Notes under the pieces: model-generated
What the model was told of the DNA's origin: nothing
What the model saw: only the letters and a program-made list of their open reading frames with translations
Databases searched by the model: none
Shown: positions 36,838 through 48,800 of the stretch, piece by piece
Position numbering within the stretch: position 1 is the stretch's first letter
How the letters are laid out: each line of letters opens with the position of its first letter
Position numbers and translations under genes: made by a program
NCBI RefSeq assembly: GCF_022376445.1
Contig: NW_025955186.1
Span: 1-61,877 of the forward strand
DNA: 61,877 bases
From: Fomitopsis serialis
Lineage: Eukaryota > Basidiomycota > Agaricomycetes > Polyporales > Fomitopsidaceae
Direction: 5' to 3'

Positions 36838-39800
36838 ATGTCTGCCCAGACCGTCGAGATCGCCGTACCCAAGACGGGCAGGAAGATTCAGGTCCCCACG
36901 GGCCTCTTCATCAACAACGAGTTTGTACCATCCGTCGACTCGAAGGAGTCCATCGAGTGCGTGTCGTCGGTGACTAGCCTGCCAATCCCCTTTCTCGCCG
37001 CCGTTGCTGCCACGCCGGATCCGCGGAGCATCGCACGGCGCGGCGTCTTCCGTCGTGCCACCGTCATTCCCCCGGTGTTCTTCCCGCCTTCTGGCCGCAC
37101 ACGCTGACCTGTGTCGCAGGTGCGTCAACCCGGCCACGGAAGAGGTCATCTGCTCGGTCGCTGCAGGTGCGTACTCTCCTTCACACAGCACACCCGCTGT
37201 CTGGACTCGGCCCCGCGCTGGGCGGATGATCGCCCGCCTCCGTGCCCTGCATGATCAGGGACATGGATCGCCGTCGGTCGATGTGCGTGGAGCGGTACCT
37301 GCGGCGTCTTGCCGCAGCCTGCCCGCCCGCCAGCCCGACACCGATCGTCTGTCAATCCAGAGTACACCCAGCGCGGCACATGACGTCGTCGCACACCGTT
37401 GTGGGGCCCAGCGTCGCCGCGCGCACAGCGAGTGTGCCTGCGCCCGACGCATTGGCAGGCTTCCCCGCAGAGTCAATGCGCGCCCCTTCTGGCCGCGGCC
37501 TGTGCGCGACACCGACTTGTCTTCGGTGTTTTAGGTCGGGGGTGCCTCGAGACGTGTGCCGCGTACCGTCGCGTCGGTGCTAGCCCTCTTTGCACGCACC
37601 GCCTGCCTTCTCTGGTCTGTCCATACATGCCACCCCGCCGCTTCTCTTGTTCTCCGTGTCGGCGCCGCTGTCCGGCAGCCCTCTCGACACGCCGCCTTTG
37701 CTCGCCCCCCTTCGCCCGCCCTCCGTGTCGGGTCCGCGCCACCGTCTCGCGATAGTCTCCGAAGGGGTGCGCGGTGTCCTGGCCCCGTCTTCCCGCCGGC
37801 GCAAAGAGGCTTCTCTGGTGGGATTGTCGCCTAGGCCCGTGTATCGGCTACTGGCTGCGACGCCACCCCTACATGTCTCCAGCTACGAGGGGCCATCTCG
37901 CCCTGCGACGCGGCCGCCTTCGCACACTCTGCGACCCACTGCGTCATCCTTGAACTGACCCCCTCTACAGGCTCCGCCGCGGACATCGACCGTGCCGTTG
38001 CGGCAGCGCGCGCGGCGTTCAAGACGACGTGGGGGAAGAACGTCACGGGCGTCGAGCGATCGCGCCTGATCAACAAGCTCGCGGACCTCATCGAACGCGA
38101 CGCGCAGGAGCTCGCGGAGCTCGAGACGCTCAACAACGGCAAGCCCGTCCGCATCGCGCGGTGAGTGCGCGTTCACTCCGCCTAAAAGTTGATTTACTGA
38201 CTGGTTATGTGCCCGAACACTGCATATATGTGGGTCATTTCTTGGGATTACAGAGACTTTGACATCGGCGACAGCGTGTCTTGCCTGAGGTATTACGCCG
38301 GCTGGGCAGACAAGATCGCAGGCCAGGTAAGTCGCGTCCCAGTCATCTGCACTCCCACCCCCTCTCGTTCCCTGTCCTGTGCAACTTTCCCAAGCCTGCC
38401 CTCCGCCTGAGAGCACCATCCACACACAAGCGGCCGCCCGGGCGGACTACTCGGGGCTGTGGACCGCTCTGATCTCCCCGACGAGACCGAGTCCAAGCTT
38501 AGCCACCCCCTTCTGAGGATCGGGCGCAGCACGCCTCCGACGCGGGCCCTGTCTGCGGACGGTCTCCGTGGCTCGTGTGGGCGGAACAGCCCCACCTCGC
38601 GCGCCCGACCGTTCATTCAGTCGTCGTGTAGGCACAGCCATCCACTGTAGCCCGTCGATCGCCGGCGCGATGCTCTGTTGCTGGGTTGTTGGCGAGACGG
38701 AGATGCGCGTCGATGGCGTGCGGGATGCTGCGGTCCATGGGTATCGGTTTCCTCCCTCTGCTGAAAGGCGATAGCAATTGAGTCGAGGACTGATCGAGTT
38801 TGGGGTGGTGGCGATGGATGGTCATACTCCGAGGTTGTCGGGCAATCTGGGTGGGCCGATGATTAGCGTTCGTTTCTCGTCGTGCGCGGTTTACGTTCGC
38901 ATTCGCAGGCGTGATGGGCGAGCTGTGCGGCTGCGCTCTAATCCACACCGCCGTCTATTTGAAGGATGCTATGACATGAACATCCGGCCCTTACCGACTT
39001 CTGTCAGAAAGTCCCTTGATCTCATTTGCGGATGCCCTCACGTCCCTGAATTTCATGCTGACGCCGCGTCCCTCCGCAGTCCCTCGAAGTCGACAACAAG
39101 ACCAAGTTCGCGTTCACTCGGCACGACCCCATCGGCGTCTGCGGCCAGATGTACGTTCCGGTCTAACTCTTACGCTCACAACCCACCCCCTCCGAGCCTC
39201 CGAGATCCCACGTCATTTGCCGTGTGGAGTGCACTGGGCTGACGCATCGTGATTTTCGGCGCATATAGCATACCATGGAACTACCCGATCAATATGTGGT
39301 CCTGGAAGGTCGCCCCCGCGCTTGCGATGGGGTGCACGATCGTCATGAAGCCGAGCGAGCTCACACCGCTCACGGCGCTGGTGAGTGCCGTGTATTTGCT
39401 ATCCACACTCATTCGAAGCCCCCGCCCCCTCTCTCGTCGGTGCGCCATTTGTCTTGGACCGGAGCGTGCATTCGTTTCCCCGCACGGGTGCACGGAGCGG
39501 CAATGCTGCCCACAGTCTCCGGGCACAGCTTTCTCTATGCTTCGTCTTCCCTTCCTGCGCTTCCCGAAGGCCCGGTCGAGGGCCTATGCGGCGATCTCCT
39601 TCTAGCTCAAATCCGCTTCGGGCATCACTTTGGGTCGGGGCTCACCCGGGAACCTGTCCGAGTGAGAACAACGTCGAGCTTCTGTACCTCGGCGTGCGCG
39701 TAGGTGTGCGCGTATGTATGTGTGCGCGCGTGGTACGACTGGGTCCGAGGGCACCTTCTCTGTCCGGTTACCTTCTTATGGCGGTTGTGGAAGCGGTGCT

Positions 39801-42800
39801 TCTCGTTCGGAATCCAGAGCTTAACAGACGTGGGGCGTCTGGGTAACCGCATGGATATCTCGGGCGACTGTGCTACGCAGGGGTGCTGTTCAATGGCTTG
39901 TTTCGCGGGAATCGCCATGCCACTTTCACAACAAGCACAACGTCTGGCGCATGGGGATGCTCGGGGTCGCGCGAGCAGTCGGCGCGCTGCGCTGCGCACC
40001 GTTCTTTACTTTCTGGGTTTGCACGCGGAAGCTGGGAGGCCGACCCGTTTACCTCAGTTTATGCCGCGCTTCGCCGTCGTCGGTGACCCGCTGCTTCCAG
40101 GGGGATGGCCGGCCGTCGCACAAAGTGACGTCGTTGATGGCAAGTTGACAGGGAGGAGAAGCAAGGTACGAAGGACAGTGCTGACAGCGATCGTCCCGAA
40201 GTTGCTCTTGACAGGTTCTTCAACGCGCGTGAGACCTGGAGGGCGCGGGAATTGTGTCAATAGGGCGCGCTGCCAACGCAACGTCGGGTGCAGCGTGTTC
40301 AGCCTCGGCCGGTATGCCTCTTTCCCTAGTTTCTATCGCAGTTGCTCATGATCAGCGATCAGCGTCATGCGGCGTAGCAGACCGCAATAGATGCGATGCG
40401 GGTCTTCCATGGAAACTTTGGACATCTTGGCCCATTCTTGGGCTGTTGAGTTTGCTTTAAGGCTATCGTCTTCTGGGAGACGATGATGGAATGACATGCA
40501 GAGCAGCCCGAGCAGCCCGAGACGGATTGAAGACTCGTGCGTGTTGGCTTCTTAGCTGTCATTGCAGCCGCTTGTTAACTTTTCTGGCACCCAGACAGAA
40601 ATACATCGGTCAAAGAAAAGGAGGGCGCTGCCACAACACCTTCCTCCTGGAAATTCCGGTGAGTATTCGCACCATGTGTTGTCGCAATGAGGCTTTCCTC
40701 GCTTCCTGCACATGTGGCTAGGTCAAGGTATGTTCATTCTCGCTCGAGATCATCGTGGCACAAGGTTGATTTGTATCGACATGCTGCCGCACCCGCGCGG
40801 TGTAGGTGTTCCTTTGGCAGCATGTCGCGCATTGTAGGAGTATTCATCTTCCCAAATGAGACGGCCTCGGTCGCCGTCCGCGCGACATCTTGTCTGTGAG
40901 TAGTGACAGCTGCAGCTCCGAGGCGAGCAAAATTCGTGCGTGACAGGTTAATATCGGTTGGACAGTCCAGTCGGTTTCAAGTTTTTGCGGCTCAATGTGA
41001 CACAGGGTGCGAACGGCATGCCCTCGGGATAATCCAGGACTGTCTGGAGGGTGGAGCCACTCATCCCGGGTCCTTGTTCTCCAGCTCGGGGACTCCGAGC
41101 TGCTGGCGAGTTGTCGCCACTTGAGCCCCCACTTCCTTCGAGCCTCTGCCCACCATGAAAAAGCTTTTCCACCTTTGCGAAGATGACCTTGCCGACGCGC
41201 CACTGGCACAGGTATGGCCACAACCTACTCGTATCCTTCACGATGAGCTGACTCATTATGCTTAGATATTGCCCAACATCGTCGACTCCAGTGTCCAAGT
41301 GAGCACTCGAACACGAAGAATCGGACTTGAATGGGACGAGCGTCGTCTCGACACGAAGGTCAGCATGTGGAAGCCGTTCATGAATCATTCCTCATTGTTT
41401 AACAGTGCAATACCAATGCTCTCTACTGCAACGAAGCACAGAGGCACGCGATCGCGGCAATACATGACAGCGGACGACAGTTTGCACAAGTTTTCACAAC
41501 AGGACCATTGAGCCAGGAGCGGGCTCGTCACATTCTGCAGGAGAACGGGCTCGATGACGGGTCGCTGTCAATGCTGGAATCCCGATGGAGTCGCACGACT
41601 CAGCGAAGTTGGGATCGGGTGGAGGGTCGGGTAGAGAGGGTCGTATATCAATGGTATTTGTACACCTAGTCTAAGGAGTTCTCTGAATTCATATGTGTCT
41701 CGAACTAAGTGTCTGCGGGTATGACCATGATGTACGAAAGCATGGCAGGAAGAGGAAGCTCGATGACAATGCAGACCAGGACCATGGGCAACGACATGCT
41801 CCTTACGACTTCACGGCTTGTCTCGCCCACGCCGACATCACATACGTTAAGGCTAGTCGAGAACCTCTGCGAATCATTGGTTACTTTCAACACAATGAGG
41901 CCTGTCGAGCAGCACTGCTCGAGCGAGCACCCGCTGTTCCTCTCCATCCTCATGTGTATGATGTTGCTATACGACAGCTACAGCAAGGTGCTAGGTATGT
42001 CGCCTGTCATCGGCATGCAATTAACAATAGCACTCATATTTTCTCTTCTTGGGGTCAGTGTCAGTCAGATACAGAAGCGGAACATGGAGATGTTACAAAC
42101 CTTGGGCTACCGAGGCCAAACTGTATCGCATGCGGCAAACCATCGCTACGAATTGCTGCCCGGCGACTTTAGTCGGCTGTACCGCATGCATTACCGCCAG
42201 ACGTATAACATCGACATCTCCATCCTGCCGGAACAGAATGTTCACAACTGGTTGGACCCTCTGAGTTCTCACTACCGGAAGGAATTGGCCGAGTGTGTGT
42301 TCTATTACGCTGCTCGTATCCATCCGGAAGACCGATTCAAGGTCTGCATTGCGACCCACGAGATGCGACAGGCAACATGGCAATACTGCCACAAGCAACA
42401 ACTGATCATTGACGGGACGTTCGGTATCTGTACATCTCGCCTCCTCCTCTGGATCACCATGGGTGTCGACAACTCCAACCGTGGTGTACCCGTGGCCCTC
42501 TTTCTCTTCTCGGCACCCACTGGGAATCGTGCTACTCATGCCGGATACGATACCAAGATCCTGGCTGAGCTTCTCGCAGAATGGAAGAGGTCGCTCGGTA
42601 CCCAGGGAGGGGAAGCATTCGAACCCTTCGTGGCGATGTCCGATACAGATACCAAGGAGCGGGGCGCGTTGCTCACTGTATGGCCAGAGATTGTCCTCCT
42701 CCTCTGCAAGTTTCATGTCAGGCAGTGTTGGACGAACAGGCGGAAGGCATTGAAGCTCGGAACACTTGTGTCTTTCTGGCAGAACTTCGTCAAGCAACAG

Positions 42801-45800
42801 CTATACGAGCTGGAAGAGCGGTACAGTCTGTCAGCGATTTATGGCACGGCAATGATACTGACGACATACCTAGCCTCCTTCAGACGACCGAGTATGAAGA
42901 AGCCTTGGCCATTGTCGGCGATGTGGAGACTGCATTCACGACTTTGGCATCAGGCCCGGACAGTCAGAAAGCTGCCGACACTGTGATGGAGTTTATTTCG
43001 TACCTCCGAGGTACCTGGATGCCTTTCCCGCTCTGGCATAGCTGGGCGAGGAGAGGCCGGTTGGATGCTGCGAAGAAGATGGGCGTCAATGTCGAGATGG
43101 TGTTGCCGACGACCAACCATCTCGAATCATTCAATGGCAGTCTCAAGCGGAAATACATACCTCAGTGGCAGCACTCGGGCCGCCGCCTTCGCCTGGATGT
43201 CCTTTTGGTCTGTATCAGCTTAGACATCATGCCTAGGGTGTATGCACGCCAGCGCATGCTCACGCAGTATGAAGTGTGGAAAAAGGATCGCTTCGATGTT
43301 CCTTTGGGACAATCTTTGCATAAGCATCCGAACGATGCGGACACTGGGGAAAGATCTGAAAATGACCACCCTTATGCATGGTATGCGAAGGACGAGACAC
43401 GCGACGCAGCCGCAGAAGCCCTGTATCAGTTGAAGCAACTCGAGGCGATCCCTGCTCGTCGGCCCTACGAACTCTGGGCTACTTGTCAGTCCGCGCGGAA
43501 CATCCCAGGAAAGCCAGGGTTGCAGTACTGGTTAACTGTTCATCCATCCGGCTCAGCGACATGCACCTGTATGGATTGGTTGACACGAGGCGGGGCTTGC
43601 AAACATCTCCGGGCTTTCAGGCGACTCATCGAAGCATGGGGACGGCGTGGGGAGTTGAACGTACCCTTCATCTTCCCGACCACTAGGGAGCATGCCATAG
43701 CCGTGGCACGACAAAACAGTGTTTGGTACGCTGGCCAATACAGCCAAGCCGTGACAGATCCTGGTTTAGTGTCAGATGCAGCAAACTCTGGGGCCGACGC
43801 CGATCACTTACCTGCACACATGTCCGTCAAATTGGTACCCAGCAATACGCAGACAACCTCGGAGTCGTCTCTAGGCTGCCTGATTGGAAGCATACTACCA
43901 CCTCCTACCATCCCCGACGAAGTCGCCTCACTCCGTCAAGCTGCTGAATTAGAGGGTGCAGCGAATGTAAATGTTAGTCTGGGCACTGTGGAAGGTCATC
44001 TTATCATCTCAGGCTTGACCGCGCAATGGCTAACATAGGGTCACAGATGGTGCGGCCAATAGCTCGGACTCCAACCGAGACAAGGGTGAGGTGTCTGAGT
44101 TAGAACAGAAGTGGGCGCAAACGCGCATCAACCGAGAAGGTGTTGCACTGCAAGTCCAAGACCAGCTGGCTCATAGCATCGCTGATGTCCTTCCGACACT
44201 CCATGGCATCTTCAACACCATCAAGGATGTGCCATACATGCTCACACACTCACCAGATACCCAAGAATTCTACGATCTCCTGGGACCTCTGAAGGAGGTC
44301 ATGGATCGGCGGATGGTAACGCACTTGCCAGTGAACACTACCGAGTATGATAAGGGTGAGCTTATTCTTCAGTCGGAAGGCACGGATGACCTCACCAGAT
44401 GGGTGCTTCGTCTCTGAATGTGTTCGCAGGTCGTCAACCCACTGCTAATCGTCCGAGTCCGGAGCGCGAAGTTCGACTGCGGGTTGTTGGCAGTGCGAAG
44501 GGCCTGGTAAATGTCCGTCGAGTGTCACCTGAACGCACGCAGCATCGCAAAGATTCGTACAAGGTTAGGTAAATAGGAGCTAATGACAACGTCGCCATTC
44601 TTGGAGCTTGCGCATGTTATAACAGTGGCGACTTCTGCGTGAGCGTACACAAGCGCAGCGGTAAGTGCAGTCGTATACTGTGGATTAACCCTTCTCTAGG
44701 GGTTGCCTCCGAGTCCGCGCGTCTTTGCGCTCCGACCACTGCCTCCGCCACGAGACATGCCCGCCTTTCCCTTTCATTCTCTGGTGCAGATTCTTACACC
44801 AACACACGGCAAACGGCAGTAATGCCAGTCACCTCCACGCTATCTGTTCCAGCGAGGCAGAAGATGGCACCGCGCAGGTCTTCTCGGATGTAGTGAATTT
44901 CGGTGCGTCGCTGGCCAGTGTCTCTGCATGTTGTCGGGGCCCCTCACATCGTTCCTTCAGACATGATCTACATGAAGAGAATAGTTCACGATATTTGCTG
45001 GCGCGCTCAATGATCTCGTGGACAAGTCATAGTGATGCATGCCTTGGCTCTGCCAGGTGACCGCATCCATGACCTTCGCGGGACGTTGTGCGAGGCAGCA
45101 GGCACACCCTCCATCATCCACTCTCGCAGCCTCACGAGCTATCGCCAATGTATGGAGCCTTTCGCGCCGGCACCCTCTGCCGCAGCTGTTTCAAGAACTG
45201 TCACCCCGCTATGACCAACTTCATTAATCCTCGGGCCACACCATCCACCTGCACGCCCACAGCCGCCCCTCATCCTCCGCGAGCGCGGCCACTCTCACCG
45301 CTTCTGATGTCGCATAACTGCCACTGGCTACCCTTGGCAGATCCGTTGCAGCGCAGCTGAGGACACTCGCCTGGCTGAGCCGGCCAGTGCTCCCGCTGTT
45401 AGCTCTCGCGCCGGCCTTCCCCTTCCAATGGGAGCTGCACATTTGCACCCTCTCGCTCGACGCCCGCGCTCTGCCGCGCAAACCATCGCGCACTACCCCC
45501 GCTCTCTCAGACTTTTGTACCCTCGCTCGGCCAACTACCAATGGGACTGGAGTTCAGTAGGTGCCTTGCGTAGATGTTTGCGTTGGCTTCGGGCCGGGTA
45601 GTCGCATCCGCATGGTGCTGATGACTCTCATCCCTGCCTTGCAGGCCTTTGCCGATCTCGCAGCGAGGTCTTGCGCACCCTCGAGAAGCCCGTGGCGCGG
45701 CCGCAGGGCTGCGCGTGAAGTGTAGAGTGCTGCGTGCATACCCGCTACTGTGATTGCGCTCGCAGTCCAACCTAATGGGCGAGCAGAATCCGCGCATGCT

Positions 45801-48800
45801 GCGACGAGGTGTTGAGGTCCACCGCCCGGAGTTGCTGCGGCGGCGAGCGCCAAGGCGAACACCTCAGAGAATCATCTTTCCTTCCTCCCAGGATGCTCGC
45901 GAGCTCGTCTTCTCGACCGAGGAAGCCCTCATCTCCACTTCGGTCACCTCAACTCTGCGCTTTGTAGCCTTGCTAACCCGCAAGCAGACCCCGCCATCCC
46001 AGTCCCGCGCGCAAGTCCCGCGCCAAGCATCAAGGCCGAGCGAGACGCACCGAACATGAAGCGAGAAGGGCATGATGAGGCAGCGAAGGGGTAGGAGGAA
46101 GGGAGCTGTGCGGGCAGAGAGTACAGGAGGGTCGCAAGTCGAAGGTATGCCGTTGGCAACGAACGTACCCCCCTCGCTGCACCGCGGACCTTCCCTTGTC
46201 ATCCACCCCCTCGCCATCATCCGGTATTCTTGTCAACAATCTGTCCGACTTCCGAAGCGGATGGGTCGAGTCTCGCGCTACCAGATGCCATACCGCGCGC
46301 TCGTCGAGAAGCAGCAGACCGCTGCCTCAACTGCACTCCCCTCCGTGCCTGGGCCCTCGCCGATCGCTCTCCTCATCAACCTCACGGGCGGCGACTCCCA
46401 GATCAACACACCACACCGTCGTCGCCACACGGCGGCGGGAGCTCGTCGGAGGATAGCTCGTCGAGCACAAATGCGTTCTCGATGCAGCTCAAGAAACTCT
46501 ACCGGGCCATTACTGCGCTCGAGCAGAAATTTCTCGGTGAGCAGCGCGATAAGGACGCAGATGACGAGGGCGATCGGAATCCGCAAACGGTCGGTATCCT
46601 TGTCAAGGGACGCCCTGGCCCGGCGGGGGGTTTGGCAGGGGGTGTAGAGGTGAGAGGAGGCGAAGACGAAACGGAGAAGTGGAAACGTCTCTTGGTCGAT
46701 CATAAGGAGTGCGTACATTTGATTTCAAATTCCTCGCCCGCGTGTCGCTAACTAATTTGTAGGCTCGCGGAGAAAGTGCAAAACCTTCTTACGCTCACGC
46801 TAGCACCCACTGTCCCGGCGTCGTTGCGCAACATCCCTACCAAGTACAACCTCATCGCACGGCTATGGGCGCACGCCTTCCATCGCCTTCTCGAGTCCTT
46901 CCGGCAAGCCGCCTCGCCACCAAATAACTCCCTCGCTGCTCTGGAATATCTGCAGGTAAATGTCATACTCGGCCCGATTAGGCATGGTGGCTCATCTTCT
47001 CTCGCGTGACAGGACTTCATATACTACGCATACACTTTCTATTGTGCTCTTCTCGAGGAGCACAATCTGTCCGACTTCCGAAGTGGATGGGTCGAGGCCC
47101 TCGGCGACCTCTCGCGCTACCAGATGGCGTACTGCGCGCTCGTCGAGAAGCAGCAGACCGCCGCCTCAGCCACACTCTCCTCCGCTCCTGGGCCCTCGCC
47201 GATGGCTCTCCTCACCAACCCTACGGGCGCCGACTCCCAGATCAACACGCCACGCCCGTCGTCGCCAGACGGCGGAGGGAACTCCGATCGTGCAGAGTTA
47301 CGCGCACCGGCGGCGCCCGAGGCGCATGCGCGCATCGACGACTCGCCGCCTCCGTCGCCCGGACCTGCGGCGAGGCAGCTCCTCGATGTCCCCAGCGTCG
47401 GACTTGCCGCCGGGCGTGCGATGGAGCTCGTGCCGGAAAAGGAGCACTGGAGGCAGGTCGCGCGTGACTGGTATGCGAAGGGCCTGGCGGGGACGCCTGG
47501 TGCTGGGAAGCTTCACCACCACATCGGGCTGCTCTGCAGGGAGAGGGACGGGAGCAGCGAAGAATTGCGAGGAATGTATCATTTCGTCAAGAGGTAGGTT
47601 GCTTCGCTTGTATATGGGGGCGTGATGCTGATCTGTATCTCTTTTAGCATGATCACTGTGCACCCGTACAGCACCTCCCGCGAGGCGATCCTCCAGGTCT
47701 GGTCACCAGCCGCCCAGACGCGCCGTCAAGGACCCGACGCCGATGTCGCCGACCTGTACACCCTCCTCCACGGGATGCTCTTCACCCACATCCAGATGGA
47801 CGACTTCCGTGGTGTACAAGACCGCTTCGACGAGAAGCTAAATATCGAAGGTCAGTTATGTCTCAGTAAGCAGAGGTGAGTCAATGCTGACGGCTGTTCC
47901 CTCAGGCGGTGCAGTTGTCGAAGAGCGCGACTGGATTATGATGGCCGTCGTCAACCTTGGCGCCGTCCTCGAGAGCTCCGATTGTGTGCAGCTGCGCGCA
48001 CCCGAGGCGCACGCGCGCCTCGACGACTCGCCGGCGACTCGATCATGATGGCTGTCGTCAACCTCGGCGCCGCCCTCGAGTACGGGCGGCCCACCGCAGT
48101 CCTGCGTCACTGGCATTGGAGGGAGAGACGGCGTCGGCGCTCGCGCTCGTGCCAGCCCCGCCATTGCTGTGTCGTCCGCGGGCAGAGTCAAGCTCATGGC
48201 GAAGAGGGCCGAGGAGGACGACAAGAAGATGACCCTCGATGACGAGGACACCCCGCCGCGCAAGACCGGCCGGGAGCTCGACGCCATGAGTATGCCACCT
48301 GCGCTGCCCGAGGCTGCATCGAGCGGCCGGGAGACCGCGCCGTCTCTCAAGCTCGGCATGCAGTTCGCCTTCTCGATGCTCGCGCATGCACTGAAGAAGC
48401 CGATGCGCAAGTCCTCCCCATTCGCCCCCTCGACGCTCAACCCGTACATTACCGTACTCCTCAAGCATCCCGAATCGTCCCCATCATTCCGTCATTCGGG
48501 TGCTATCATCCGCTGCGCATAATCTATCCCGAAATCCCCGGGAGCTCGAGGAAGTTCGTCGTCTTCTGCGTGACAAGGAGGCAAGACGACGGGAACGCGC
48601 AGAGCACCTCATCAGAGAGTTGCCTCCGCCTGACAAGGACGTCGCGAGGCGTGTGCGCCAATCATTGTATCCTGACGACGACGAGGCCATCCATACTGCA
48701 AAAACGGCAGAGTCAACTAGTGAGTGTCTGTGCCTTACAGGCAGCTTTGTACTGATGGACCCTCCCAGTCTCTGTCGGATTCGCTGACAGAAGCGATTCA

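Noticed and set aside
42821..42873. Apparent frameshift in the transposase
   Set aside because: The change of frame is explained by a 53 nt intron with GTACAG donor, a branch-like ACTGAC and a CTAG acceptor, restoring a conserved [14 protein letters not shown] sequence.
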